DNA of 64,000 bases from Paraliobacillus quinghaiensis (GTDB lineage Bacteria; Bacillota; Bacilli; Bacillales; Amphibacillaceae): contig NZ_QJSH01000001.1 of the NCBI RefSeq assembly GCF_003426025.1, positions 310,001 to 374,000 of the forward strand, written 5' to 3'. The notes beneath the pieces are model-generated. The model worked only from the letters and a program-made list of their open reading frames with translations, was not told where the DNA came from and did no database searches. Made by a program: the position numbers and the translations under genes. Position 1 is the first letter of the stretch; each line of letters starts with the position of its first letter. This document shows positions 54,079 through 62,961 of the stretch, piece after piece.

Positions 54079-54125
54079 GGGTCAATACTTCTTCAGAAAC
54101 AAATAGCTTGTTGAGGGATTGACCC
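54079..54125 (+). terminator. Hairpin after the DUF4317 gene
   Basis: GGGTCAAT (54079-54086) pairs with ATTGACCC (54118-54125). The downstream sequence is AT-rich but lacks a long T run. Confidence 0.5.
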
Positions 54126-54214
54126 ATTATCATTTCCAATAGCACAATAAGTGCTAAATGTATTTTTCAATTACTCCTACAGCTCCACAGTTTATTGTTA
54201 CTTAGTTCCGCACA

Positions 54215-54874
54215 TTAATTACTAAATTCTTTCAGATACGCATCTAGACCCTTTTTCCGCAAAATACATGATGGACATTCACCGCAGCCATCGCCTCTTA
54301 TACCATGATAGCAAGTTAACGTTTTTCCCCGTATGTATTGGAAGCAGTCAAGCTGATCAGCCAGTTCCCATGTTTCCTTTTTATCAAGCCACATCAATGG
54401 TGTATGTATTACAAATTGATCATCCATCGATAGATTAAGTGATACATTTAATGACTTAATGAATACATCTCGACAATCTGGATAACCACTAAAGTCAGTT
54501 TCACAAACACCTGTGATAATATGTTTTGCTCCAATTTGATTTGCTAATATTGTTGCAAAAGATAAAAATAATAAATTACGTCCTGGAACGAATGTTGATG
54601 GTAAATCCCCATTCTCCCCTTCTTTCACTTCAATGTCATCTCGTGTCAGTGCACTCGGAGCCAGTTGACTTAACAATGACATGTCTAAAATATGGTGTTT
54701 TACCTCAAGTTCTTTCGCAATTTCTGTTGCTACATTAATTTCATCATTGTGACGCTGATTATAATTAAACGTAACAGCTTCGACATGATCGTACTTCTGA
54801 AGTGCCCAGAATAAACAGGTAGTACTATCCTGTCCTCCACTAAATACAACAATTGCTTTTTCATTTTTCTTCAT
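54215..54874 (-). CDS. queC: 7-cyano-7-deazaguanine (preQ0) synthase
   Basis: A 219-residue ATP-dependent enzyme of queuosine synthesis that converts 7-carboxy-7-deazaguanine to preQ0. The PP-loop [10 protein letters not shown] is at the N-terminus; the zinc-binding Cys cluster lies in [20 protein letters not shown] near residue 187-207. It is under a preQ1-I riboswitch. The usual partners queD, queE and queF are not in the window. Confidence 0.95.
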   Translation of the reverse strand: MKKNEKAIVVFSGGQDSTTCLFWALQKYDHVEAVTFNYNQRHNDEINVATEIAKELEVKHHILDMSLLSQLAPSALTRDDIEVKEGENGDLPSTFVPGRNLLFLSFATILANQIGAKHIITGVCETDFSGYPDCRDVFIKSLNVSLNLSMDDQFVIHTPLMWLDKKETWELADQLDCFQYIRGKTLTCYHGIRGDGCGECPSCILRKKGLDAYLKEFSN

Positions 54875-54880
54875 AAAAAA

Positions 54881-54910
54881 AATTCTCCTTTCAAATAGAA
54901 AAAGAGAATT
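54881..54910 (-). promoter_or_regulatory. Hairpin that buries the queC ribosome site
   Basis: On the minus strand AATTCTC (54910-54904) pairs with GAGAATT (54887-54881), extended by T/A pairs, and the AAGGAG ribosome site lies inside the 3' arm. Seven T follow directly, so it could act as a translational block or a second terminator. Confidence 0.55.
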
Positions 54911-54929
54911 CTAGCCAACCAAACAAAAT

Positions 54930-54955
54930 AAAAAACGATATCCTATAGCGGTAAC
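54930..54955 (-). terminator. Candidate attenuator after the preQ1 aptamer
   Basis: On the minus strand CGTTACC-GCTATA-GGATATCG forms an imperfect hairpin followed by T6. It starts 10 bases after the aptamer and may be the riboswitch-controlled terminator. Confidence 0.45.
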
Positions 54956-54964
54956 GTTCAATCT

Positions 54965-54998
54965 TTAGTTTTTTATAGAGGGTGTCGCTAGAACCTCT
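54965..54998 (-). promoter_or_regulatory. preQ1-I riboswitch
   Basis: On the minus strand AGAGGTTCTAGC (from 54998), GACACCCTCT and the tail ATAAAAAACTAA form the small H-type pseudoknot aptamer. It matches the B. subtilis preQ1-I sequence at nearly every base. It controls the queC gene about 90 bases downstream. Confidence 0.93.
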
Positions 54999-55176
54999 CC
55001 TGCGAATAGCACAGATGTGTTATTTTTTTCATGTGTATAGTATAGCATAAGTCCATTTCAAAACGGTTAAATTTGTGTTGTATATCTACAAAATTTACAA
55101 AACTGGGTTAATGACCATATCACTCTGTTAGAAAATACATACAGTATTATTAAAGTGATAAAGGAGGTATTTGCTA

Positions 55177-55281
55177 ATGGGTGAACCAGTTGCAGGATTT
55201 GGTGGAGGTTTTGCTTTACTTGTAGTGTTGTTTATTTTGTTAATTATCATAGGAGCTTCTTATGGTGGTTACGGTTACTAA
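55177..55281 (+). CDS. YjcZ-family sporulation protein
   Basis: A 34-residue protein (MGEPVAGFGGGFALLVVLF start, GASYGGYGY end) with one hydrophobic helix. AAGGAGG precedes the ATG. Directly followed by a longer relative, and related to the minus-strand copy at 34532. Confidence 0.88.
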   Translation: MGEPVAGFGGGFALLVVLFILLIIIGASYGGYGY

Positions 55282-55319
55282 GGTTATGATCAAAAAAATT
55301 AATTAAGGAGGTCAAATAT

Positions 55320-55487
55320 ATGGGCTACGGATATGGCGCACCTGGGTATGGTGCAGGTTACGGTGCTCCAGCAACAGCTGGATATGCCGGATGTGCCCCT
55401 ACTGCTGGTTATGGTGCTGGCGGAGGATTTGCATTAATTGTAGTATTGTTTATCCTTCTTATTATTGTAGGAGCAACAATTTATTAA
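55320..55487 (+). CDS. YjcZ-family sporulation protein with Gly/Tyr/Ala extension
   Basis: A 55-residue protein. The C-terminal [19 protein letters not shown] is the YjcZ helix; the first 35 residues are an Ala/Gly/Tyr-rich extension (MGYGYGAPGYGAGYGAPAT) absent from the neighbouring copy. AAGGAG precedes the ATG, and a perfect terminator follows. The two genes probably form one transcript made during sporulation. Confidence 0.88.
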   Translation: MGYGYGAPGYGAGYGAPATAGYAGCAPTAGYGAGGGFALIVVLFILLIIVGATIY

Positions 55488-55495
55488 AATATGAG

Positions 55496-55530
55496 AAAAG
55501 GAGTGCAAGGGTTACTTTGCACTCCTTTTT
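55496..55530 (+). terminator. Terminator after the YjcZ pair
   Basis: AAAAGGAGTGCAA (55496-55508) pairs with TTGCACTCCTTTT (55517 onward) and is followed by T. Confidence 0.9.
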
Positions 55531-55563
55531 TACATATATTCTAGTAGAAGTTCTTTCAGAACA

Positions 55564-55749
55564 TTAAAGCTCAGTCGGAATTATAACAGCGGCTACAATA
55601 TAGATTAAAATGAAAATCGGATTAAATATAGTAAACGCTGCGAATAATAATCTAAGTATTGTCGGATCGATATTCAGATAATTCCCAAGTCCACCAAAAA
55701 CTCCAGATAATTTTCTGTCATAAATTGATCGCGTTAATTTTTTCTCCAT
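55564..55749 (-). CDS. PspC domain protein
   Basis: A 61-residue minimal PspC protein: LTRSIYDRKLSGVFGGLGNY at the N-terminus, LNIDPTILRLLF, then one membrane helix ending VAAVIIPTEL. PspC proteins belong to membrane-stress responses. GGGAAAATGG-type spacing supports the ATG. Single gene. Confidence 0.92.
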   Translation of the reverse strand: MEKKLTRSIYDRKLSGVFGGLGNYLNIDPTILRLLFAAFTIFNPIFILIYIVAAVIIPTEL

Positions 55750-55887
55750 TTTCCCAACACCTTCACTGATTATTTATTTTGTCTCTTCACTTCCTATTAT
55801 TACGAAATTCCTTTCAAAAAGTTCCACAAAATTGTTTTTATTATACAAGCCTAATGATAAGATTCTTGAACTCTATATTCTGACTAT

Positions 55888-57336
55888 TCACTGACTTAAA
55901 TACTCCACCGTTTCTTTATCCGTCATAGTAGGTAGAGCAAAAGCTTGCTGATAAGATTCATGTCCTTTACCAGTAATAATAATCCAATCACCAGCAATAC
56001 TATTTTGCATTGCTTCTTGAATAGCAAGTGTTCGATCTGGAATAACCACACCTTTGTCATTACCAATCGCATCATGAATTTCTTCTAATGTTTCAATCAT
56101 CTCTTCTAATGGTACTGCATTCAAGTCATCTAATGTTAACAAATATTGATCACTAAGCCCAGCTGTTAATTCAAGCATAGCATGTCTTTTGGATGTATCT
56201 CGATTCCCTCTAAATCCAAAGATGTGAATAATCCGTTTGGCCCCTTCTTCTTTTGCTGTCTGTAAACAATTAAAAAAGGCATCCGTTGTATGTGCATAAT
56301 CAATAATAACTTTTGCACCATTTGATTGAGAAAATATTTGGAATCGCCCATCGACTCCTGGGAAATTCTTTAGTGCTTTTATAATTGTTTCTTCTTCAAT
56401 AGAAAGTTGATCTGCAGTTGCATATGCCATACAAGCATTATACATATTATGGATGCCCTTCATAGGACAATCTAATGTATATGTAGCCTGTTTATGCTCC
56501 AGTTTAGTTGAACCATTTCCTAATACATTTATATCCATCATACGATAATTGCTGTTATCTTCTACTCCAATAGAATATGTTTTTATATTTTCTTGCTCTA
56601 AACGTACATGTAATTTTTTACCCCACTCATTATCTGTATTCACTAAAGCTAGTCCATTTTCTTTCAACTTTTTAAATAGTAATGCTTTTGTCTCAAAATA
56701 TTCTTCCATTGAATCATGGTAATCAAGATGTTCATGACTCAAGTTTAAGAAAAGACAAATATCAAAAGTGATTCCTTCTAATCGATATTGAGATAAGCCA
56801 TGTGATGAAGCTTCTATAATGACAAATTCATCTTCACTTCTATCTAATAGCTTATTTATAGTAAATGCACCGGGTGTAGTGTTAATCGAATTGTCCTTCT
56901 CCCCATTAATAATCGTTTCAATAGTTCCTATTAAACTACATGACTTACCACTTTCCTCTAGAATATGTTTAATCAGATAACTAGTTGTTGTTTTACCATT
57001 TGTTCCGGTAATCCCTATCATTTTCTTTTTACAAGATGGATTATCATAAAAATTACTAGCAATATTAGCTAATGCTTTCCGACTGTTTTCAACTTGAATA
57101 TACGGTACAGGTAAATTACTAATATCATTTTGACCTATTATTGCGGCAGCCCCTTTATCGATTGCATCATCAATATAAGCATGTCCATCTGTTTCGTATC
57201 CTTTGATTGCTATAAAAAGAGAACCCTCTTTCATGTTTGTAGAGGATTCAGTGATTTCTTTAATTTCTAACGTATCTAAATTATTATAATCAGTTTTATA
57301 AGCTACATTCTTTAAGATACGAAGTATGTTCATCAT
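55888..57336 (-). CDS. Orphan MurE-like Mur ligase
   Basis: A 482-residue ATP-dependent ligase. The three Mur domains are clear: N-terminal UDP-binding domain with SLFIAIKGYETDGHAYIDDA, central ATPase with GITGTNGKTTT near residue 111 and NLSHEHLDYH near 205, and C-terminal domain with GVDGRFQ, DYAHTTDAF and FGFRGNRDTSKR. Where MurE has DNPR for diaminopimelate this protein reads TLDDLNAVP, so its amino-acid substrate probably differs. It stands alone, not in a cell-wall cluster. AGGAGGAG precedes the ATG. It may be a MurE paralogue for a specialised product. Confidence 0.83.
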   Translation of the reverse strand: MMNILRILKNVAYKTDYNNLDTLEIKEITESSTNMKEGSLFIAIKGYETDGHAYIDDAIDKGAAAIIGQNDISNLPVPYIQVENSRKALANIASNFYDNPSCKKKMIGITGTNGKTTTSYLIKHILEESGKSCSLIGTIETIINGEKDNSINTTPGAFTINKLLDRSEDEFVIIEASSHGLSQYRLEGITFDICLFLNLSHEHLDYHDSMEEYFETKALLFKKLKENGLALVNTDNEWGKKLHVRLEQENIKTYSIGVEDNSNYRMMDINVLGNGSTKLEHKQATYTLDCPMKGIHNMYNACMAYATADQLSIEEETIIKALKNFPGVDGRFQIFSQSNGAKVIIDYAHTTDAFFNCLQTAKEEGAKRIIHIFGFRGNRDTSKRHAMLELTAGLSDQYLLTLDDLNAVPLEEMIETLEEIHDAIGNDKGVVIPDRTLAIQEAMQNSIAGDWIIITGKGHESYQQAFALPTMTDKETVEYLSQ

Positions 57337-57503
57337 AACAATACTCCTCCTACCCCTACAAATAGGGTCATATATATATGTATCATTTACTAATCACAGA
57401 CATGTTAAACCCCAAATTAAATCACTTAAGATTTTTATTTCATTACTCGATAAAATCTGCATAACCTTTCGTTATTATATTTGTAGTAAAGGAGATGATA
57501 TAA

Positions 57504-57761
57504 ATGAAGAAAAAAATAGTTGCAGGTATTTTAGGAATTGTTATTTTATTAGGCGGAGCAGGTTCTTATGTTTATGCCAATACCGCAAATCCTAGTAACT
57601 GGTGGAGTTTTGAAGAGATGCAACCTTACATGGAAGAAATGCACCCAGGTTTTTCAACAGAGCAACAACAGGAAATGTTCAATGATTGCCATGGAGAAAA
57701 TGGATATTATTCAGACAGAAACAGATCTCGTGGTATGATGAACAACTACAATTTCGATTAA
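57504..57761 (+). CDS. Small exported protein of unknown function
   Basis: An 85-residue protein with an N-terminal signal peptide or anchor (IVAGILGIVILLGGAGSYVYA, about 4-25) and a short polar domain rich in Met, Glu and His (EEMQPYMEEMHPGFSTEQ) followed by NDCHGENG. The His, Cys and Met pattern could bind metal, but I recognise no family. AAAGGAGATG precedes the ATG; a terminator follows. Confidence 0.75.
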   Translation: MKKKIVAGILGIVILLGGAGSYVYANTANPSNWWSFEEMQPYMEEMHPGFSTEQQQEMFNDCHGENGYYSDRNRSRGMMNNYNFD

Positions 57762-57777
57762 AAAAATCCACTACATT

Positions 57778-57815
57778 AAAGACGTTGATACATTAGAGTA
57801 TTAGCGTCTTTTTTA
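57778..57815 (+). terminator. Terminator after the small exported protein gene
   Basis: AAAGACGTTGATAC (57778-57791) pairs with GTATTAGCGTCTTT with wobble pairs, followed by more T. Confidence 0.75.
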
Positions 57816-57894
57816 GGCTTACATTATTTATTTCTTCATAAGAACAGACATCTTGAATATAAATAGTACAAGCTAACAAAAGGAGTGAGATCTG

Positions 57895-58530
57895 TTGGGC
57901 ATTTTTTTAAGTTATTTAGTATTAGGTTTATCTTTAGCAGCTCCGATAGGACCAATTAATGCTGCACAAATAAATCATGGAATTAAAAATGGCTTTTTTC
58001 ATTCCTGGTTAATTGGTTTAGGCTCTATTGTTGGTGAGTTTCTATTTATCATTGCAATCTTTTTTGGTGTTGTACACTTTTTGGAAATGCCAATCATGAA
58101 AACTTTCTTATGGTCTTTTGGTGCATTTGTCCTTTTTTATACTGCGGTTGAAAATATAATTAACATTCCTAAAATAACAAACACAAACGCTGCAGATAGG
58201 CACACAGATTCACTTAGAAAAACTTTTTTTAGTGGCTTTTTATTAACCATCACAAATCCTCTGTCCATTTTATTTTGGCTAGGAATCTACGGATCCATTC
58301 TTGCCAACACAATCCATCACTACGACTTGTCCCACGTTGTCCTTTATGGTGGTGCTGTTTTATTAGGATTAATGTTGTGGGATATTACAATGGCTACTAT
58401 CTCCAGTGGATTCAGAAAAATACTTACTCCCACATTACTTAAAGGAATATCTCTAGTGTCTGCAATATCACTCTTCGGCTTTGCTGGATATTTTGGATAC
58501 CAAGCAATTAAATTGTTATTCGGTTTGTGA
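57895..58530 (+). CDS. LysE/RhtB-family exporter
   Basis: A 211-residue membrane protein with six predicted helices, of the LysE family that exports amino acids. The N-terminus SLAAPIGPINAAQINHGIKN carries the family's GPxxA motif, and ITNPLSILFWLGIYG near residue 121 is also conserved. The TTG start follows AAAGGAGTG. Its 3' end overlaps the convergent permease gene by 15 bases. Confidence 0.9.
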   Translation: MGIFLSYLVLGLSLAAPIGPINAAQINHGIKNGFFHSWLIGLGSIVGEFLFIIAIFFGVVHFLEMPIMKTFLWSFGAFVLFYTAVENIINIPKITNTNAADRHTDSLRKTFFSGFLLTITNPLSILFWLGIYGSILANTIHHYDLSHVVLYGGAVLLGLMLWDITMATISSGFRKILTPTLLKGISLVSAISLFGFAGYFGYQAIKLLFGL

Positions 58531-59841
58531 ACGCCATTTTTTTCTCATGACAAATGTTACAACAGTGATAATCAGAATAAATCCGAAACTAATAAAGAAA
58601 CCTATTCGAGCTATTTTATCAAACAATGTGCCAACTATCCCGGTAAACAATAATCCTATTCCTATCCAACGTTTCAACTGTTTCCATCCTGATAATTCAC
58701 TAATTTTATGATAGGTAAATAAAATGAAAACCCAAATATATAACAGCATTAAACTGGCTGCTGTCGTTATATATTCATATATTTTATCCGGTAAAAGCAA
58801 AGCAACTACAATTGATGCAATTAATCCTGTGGTCGTAAGGAGAACCGAATAATAAGGTACATCTCTTGGACCTGTTTTTACAAACAGACGAGGCGCATCT
58901 CCATCTTCTGCAAGTGTTGTTAATATTGTCGTAATCCCATATAGAGATGCAACCATAGTAGAAAAACCACCGATAATAAGTACTCCATTAAATATGTGTG
59001 AAATAATGTTTAAATCAAACTGGTTGATCACCATAATAAAAGGACTTTCATCTGCATTAAACTTTTCACTTGGAACGATCCAGACAGCAAGCCCTATTGA
59101 TACTACATAAATTATTGTTAAAACAGATAGCATAACTCTCCCTGCTTTTGGGGCTTGTTTCTGATCGTTCAGTTCATTAGACATGATCCCCATTACTTCA
59201 ATTCCACCAAATGCATACAACACATAGATAAATGCTGTCCAAATACCAGTGAATCCACCTGGAAATATTCCTTTACTTGAAAAAGCGAAAGCTCTATCTG
59301 GTGCTCCACCTTTTAAGAAACCACTAATTGCTAAAATACCAATAATAATAAACATTAAAATTGCTGCTATCTTCATTGCACCAAATATATTCTCAATCTT
59401 CTCGAATCCTGAAACTCCTAATACAATTACACCAATTCCTAACACACCAAAAATACTAGACAAAATCCACAATGGTATATCTGCAAACCAATATTGTGCA
59501 AAAATAGATAGCGCAGTTAATTGACTCCCCATAATAAGTAATTCAGAGGACCAATACGCCCAGCCATTGCTAAAACCGGCCCATCTGCCATATGCTTTTT
59601 TTGCATACGTACGAAAAGATCCTTTCTGTGGGTCTGAAACACTCATACTTGATAATGCATCATAGACAATATATGTTGCAACAGCTGCAAGAATAAACAA
59701 AACAAGTACCATTGGTCCGGCTCTTTTGATTGCAATTGCTGATCCTAAGAAAAAACCTGTACCTATTGTACAACCTACACCAATTAGTGCTAATTGCCAC
59801 CATTTAATTTTGTTTTGTTGTTTTTCCTTATTTGCCCCCAC
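58516..59841 (-). CDS. APC-family amino acid permease
   Basis: A 441-residue carrier with 12 helices. ALIGVGCTIGTGFFLGSAIA near residue 17 is the helix-1 substrate site, and GGIEVMGIMSNELNDQKQAP near 215 the helix-6 region of the amino acid transporter group. The GTG start follows AAAGGAAG. Overlaps lysE tail to tail. Substrate not determinable. Confidence 0.9.
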   Translation of the reverse strand: MGANKEKQQNKIKWWQLALIGVGCTIGTGFFLGSAIAIKRAGPMVLVLFILAAVATYIVYDALSSMSVSDPQKGSFRTYAKKAYGRWAGFSNGWAYWSSELLIMGSQLTALSIFAQYWFADIPLWILSSIFGVLGIGVIVLGVSGFEKIENIFGAMKIAAILMFIIIGILAISGFLKGGAPDRAFAFSSKGIFPGGFTGIWTAFIYVLYAFGGIEVMGIMSNELNDQKQAPKAGRVMLSVLTIIYVVSIGLAVWIVPSEKFNADESPFIMVINQFDLNIISHIFNGVLIIGGFSTMVASLYGITTILTTLAEDGDAPRLFVKTGPRDVPYYSVLLTTTGLIASIVVALLLPDKIYEYITTAASLMLLYIWVFILFTYHKISELSGWKQLKRWIGIGLLFTGIVGTLFDKIARIGFFISFGFILIITVVTFVMRKKWRSQTE

Positions 59842-60003
59842 TTTATTACACTTCCTTTCATTCTTATATGCATACCGATTTTTAGTATAGCCAGAGTGTA
59901 GTTTCTTACAACACTCAAATAAATTATTTTATGGTTTTTGATACCGTATCTTTTTTGTTGATAAAAACATACTAACAACAATTAAATTAATGAGGTGATG
60001 GCA

Positions 60004-61137
60004 TTGAAAGCCGTAACGTACCAAGGAAAATATGAAGTTGCTGTTAAAGATGTTAACTATCCAAAAATAGAGGATAAACAAGACATCATTGTACGTATTA
60101 CTTCTACTGCAATATGTGGATCAGATTTACATCTATATCAAGGGAATTTACCGCTTCCAATTGGTTATAGTATCGGACATGAACCAATGGGAATCGTCGA
60201 AGAAGTTGGACCAGAAGTAACCAAACTAAAAAAAGGGGACCGTGTTGTGATTCCTTTTACCGTTGCTTGTGGAACTTGTCATTATTGTAATTTGCATATG
60301 GAGAGCCAATGTGATAATGCGAATCCACATTATGATTCAGGAGGTTACTTTGGTTATTCAGAAAAATTTGGTAATCACCCCGGCGGACAAGCGGAATATT
60401 TACGTGTGCCATATGGCAATTACACACCTTTTAAGATTCCAGACGATTGTGAGCTTGAGGATGAGTCATTACTTTTCCTTTCGGATGTGCTTCCTACCGC
60501 TTATTGGAGTGTTGAAAATGCTGGAGTGAAAGCTGGGGATACTGTAATCATTTTAGGTTCTGGTCCAATAGGGTTAATGGCACAGCAATTTGCCTGGCAA
60601 AAAGGAGCAGAAAGAGTTATTGCTGTCGACTATATTGAGAACCGACTACAGTATTCAAAAAATGTAAATAAAACAGAGATATTTGATTTCACCAAATATG
60701 ACGATATGGGTGAAGTGCTTAAAGATACAACAAATGGTGGTGCTGATGTTGTAATTGATTGCGTCGGAATGGATGGAAAAAAATCACCTTTAGAGTTTGT
60801 CGAACAGAAGCTAAAACTACAAGGTGGAACACTTGGACCAATACAGATTGCAACAAAAGCCGTTAAGAAATGTGGTACTTATCAAATAACTGGGGTATAT
60901 GGAGGTAATTATAACTTATTTCCACTAGGTGCTTTCTTTTCCCGTAATATTAATATTAAGACTGGACAAGCTCATGCTCGGTCTTTCATGGAACCACTTT
61001 ATAAGCAAATTGTAAACGGAGAGTTCGACCCAACTAAAATCATTACGCATAAACTCCCGCTTGAAAAAGCCGCTTATGGCTATGATATCTTTAACAAAAA
61101 AGAAGATAACTGTATTAAGGTTGTTTTAAAACCTTAA
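60004..61137 (+). CDS. Zinc-dependent alcohol/formaldehyde dehydrogenase
   Basis: A 377-residue medium-chain dehydrogenase. Catalytic zinc ligands are in AICGSDLHLYQG and GHEPMGIVEEVG; the structural zinc Cys are in CGTCHYCNLHMESQC, and the NAD-binding fold has ILGSGPIGLMAQQ near residue 180. It resembles the glutathione-independent formaldehyde dehydrogenase branch. TTG 60004, giving MKAVTYQG as in homologues, is preferred to the GTG/ATG three codons earlier that lie in the AGGTGATG ribosome site. Confidence 0.88.
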   Translation: MKAVTYQGKYEVAVKDVNYPKIEDKQDIIVRITSTAICGSDLHLYQGNLPLPIGYSIGHEPMGIVEEVGPEVTKLKKGDRVVIPFTVACGTCHYCNLHMESQCDNANPHYDSGGYFGYSEKFGNHPGGQAEYLRVPYGNYTPFKIPDDCELEDESLLFLSDVLPTAYWSVENAGVKAGDTVIILGSGPIGLMAQQFAWQKGAERVIAVDYIENRLQYSKNVNKTEIFDFTKYDDMGEVLKDTTNGGADVVIDCVGMDGKKSPLEFVEQKLKLQGGTLGPIQIATKAVKKCGTYQITGVYGGNYNLFPLGAFFSRNINIKTGQAHARSFMEPLYKQIVNGEFDPTKIITHKLPLEKAAYGYDIFNKKEDNCIKVVLKP

Positions 61138-61235
61138 TGAATGTCAAATGTGAGTAAAATATAAATATAAGGTTCAATCGAATTAGATATAGCAACAGAA
61201 ATAACAAGCACAAATAAATTATTATCGCCACTGAA

Positions 61236-61272
61236 AAACGCTCAATAATTTTAATATGAGCGTTTCTTTTTA
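61236..61272 (+). terminator. Terminator after the dehydrogenase gene
   Basis: AAACGCTCA (61236-61244) pairs with TGAGCGTTT (61257-61265), followed by CTTTTT. Confidence 0.8.
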
Positions 61273-61395
61273 CTATCTTGTAAAATTAAAACTCCCCGTT
61301 ACTTTAAGTACATTTAAATACAAAGTTCAAGGTATCCACCCTGTCTACCTATTGTCAGATAGTTCAATACCATTACGTAAAAAGATAGCTCCTAT

Positions 61396-61554
61396 TTAAA
61401 ATATTTCCTTTGCATCCGAAGGTAAATTTCTTACATGTTTAAGGAATTTCGTCATATTTTCAACGTCATCAATTGGGTATGTGAATAATAGGGTATCTGC
61501 TACATCTTCTGCTAAAGTTCTAAATAACTCACACCTGACTACTACCACCCTCAT
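61396..61554 (-). CDS. Short protein of unknown function
   Basis: A 52-residue open frame with AAGGGGAAA ahead of its ATG. The end reads TKFLKHVRNLPSDAKEIF and the composition is protein-like. I do not recognise it. Another open stretch without a start (ending ALIGTRVEQLKGRYL at 61601) lies just upstream in a different frame, so this may be the tail of a decayed larger gene. Confidence 0.45.
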   Translation of the reverse strand: MRVVVVRCELFRTLAEDVADTLLFTYPIDDVENMTKFLKHVRNLPSDAKEIF

Positions 61555-61674
61555 TTTCCCCTTCAGTCTTCCCTCGTCTCTTTTTGAACGTAATCATAAA
61601 TTACAAATACCTGCCCTTTAACTGTTCAACTCTTGTTCCAATTAATGCAATAGGTACGGTTGGAATGTTTAATA

Positions 61675-61887
61675 TTATTCAGTCTCCCTTATAACTTTAA
61701 AACACAAACTTGATAAAATAAATGAAGATGATATTACAATAGGTGCTACTACAAAAATTCCTAATAGATCAGTTTTATAATTCCACGGGACAAAAGCATC
61801 CCATATTTCAATCATTACTTTCCATAACACAGTAAAAATAAATAGAGTAAAAGTGAAATATATTATTTTTGCTAATATTGTTTTCAT
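61675..61887 (-). CDS. Small two-helix membrane protein
   Basis: A 70-residue protein with two hydrophobic helices (about 5-25 and 42-62). The frame opens 13 codons earlier at a GTG and would add a CTHCGGE zinc-ribbon-like start, but that stretch is the GGGGGAGAG ribosome site of ATG 61887, so the shorter form is preferred. Function unknown. Confidence 0.6.
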   Translation of the reverse strand: MKTILAKIIYFTFTLFIFTVLWKVMIEIWDAFVPWNYKTDLLGIFVVAPIVISSSFILSSLCFKVIRETE

Positions 61888-62012
61888 TATTTTTAACTCT
61901 CCCCCACAATGTGTACATGTTTTCACTTAACTCTTGTACTCTTTAATTAAACAATGTTGTAATTCTTTTTAAAGATTTACACTATTGAATTCATTATATT
62001 AAAAAAAGGAAG

Positions 62013-62189
62013 TTACATTGAATTGGCAAATTGAATAAATAACATAATAGATGATACCAAGCAAATTATTCCTATAACTAAGCTACCAATATGAAAGAAC
62101 TTCTGAATTTTCGTTTCTGTTTTCATTTTTTTCAAAGTAACCAAAGGTAAAATTGTAAGTAAAACACCAAATAACATCATCCATTCCAT
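62013..62189 (-). CDS. Small two-helix membrane protein
   Basis: A 58-residue protein: helix about 3-19, a basic loop (LKKMKTETKIQK), helix about 35-53. GGAGGTG precedes the ATG by a normal distance. Not recognised. It follows the lipoprotein gene at 62372 in the same direction. Confidence 0.65.
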   Translation of the reverse strand: MEWMMLFGVLLTILPLVTLKKMKTETKIQKFFHIGSLVIGIICLVSSIMLFIQFANSM

Positions 62190-62371
62190 TTAAACACACC
62201 TCCGAATTGTTTTTACATATAACCGCCCGTTATTCATTTATGTTTCGCAAAATCAGTGCTATAAGCAATAGGAACTGCAGCATTGACAGCTTCTTGTTCA
62301 ACAATCACCACCTGTTTCTAAGTGAAGTCGATCACAAATTTAAACATTATCATTCATTGCTTTTAGGATTT

Positions 62372-62692
62372 CTAAATTTTTTGAGTGTAATTTTCTTGTT
62401 CTTTTAATTGTTCCGCAGAGAAGGGAGTGTTCATTTCTTTAAGTTCTTTTACTTTTTTAGATACATCTATCCCCATTCTTTTAGCCTCTTGAACCATTAT
62501 TTCTTCTTTTACATAATCTTTTATTGCCTCATTCAACCCTTTTTCTTCGAGGCTATAAATTAATCGTACATCTGCAACAGTTATCTCCTTATCACCAACC
62601 ATCGCTACTACATCTTCATTATTATATTGGTTTGAACAACCTGAGATAATTGCAGGAATAAGAATCATAAGCATTAAAAATACTTTTTTCAC
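62372..62692 (-). CDS. Short lipoprotein with SurA/PrsA N-terminal-like segment
   Basis: A 106-residue lipoprotein: signal peptide with lipobox IISGCSN near residue 19, then VVAMVGDKEITVADVRLIYS and EEIMVQEAKRMGIDVS, which resemble the N-terminal chaperone segment of SurA/PrsA foldases. No parvulin domain follows, and the protein is far shorter than PrsA, so it is either a natural short form or a truncated relic. AAGGAAG precedes the ATG. Confidence 0.7.
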   Translation of the reverse strand: MKKVFLMLMILIPAIISGCSNQYNNEDVVAMVGDKEITVADVRLIYSLEEKGLNEAIKDYVKEEIMVQEAKRMGIDVSKKVKELKEMNTPFSAEQLKEQENYTQKI

Positions 62693-62905
62693 TAAAACAT
62701 CTTCCTTTCGAGCAAAGTCTTATTGCATTATCCTGCAAGTTAGTTTGAGTACAATTATTAATATTATTATTTTAACACAAATATCCATTTCACCTTTGTT
62801 TTATGAAAATTTAAAACGTGATTTAACAATTGAATTATGCAGGTGACAATAGCAGCGACCTTACCATCTGATATCAACTCGTTTATTACATTGATAAATC
62901 AACAA

Positions 62906-62943
62906 AAATAAGCAGCCCAATTTATATGTTAATTGAACTGCTT
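62906..62943 (-). terminator. Terminator past the tenA stub
   Basis: AAGCAGCCCAATT (62910-62922) pairs with AATTGAACTGCTT (62931-62943) with one mismatch region; the minus strand continues ATTTTTG. It probably ended the former thiamine operon. Confidence 0.7.
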
Positions 62944-62961
62944 AAAGGTTTGTTTTTTATA

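Noticed and set aside
57326-57595. Plus-strand open frame overlapping the small exported protein
   Set aside because: No ribosome site, and the signal-peptide gene at 57504 in another frame has a clear one.
61888-61926. Zinc-ribbon-like CTHCGGE start of the membrane protein at 61675
   Set aside because: The stretch contains the GGGGGAGAG ribosome site of the internal ATG, so the Cys pair is probably not translated.
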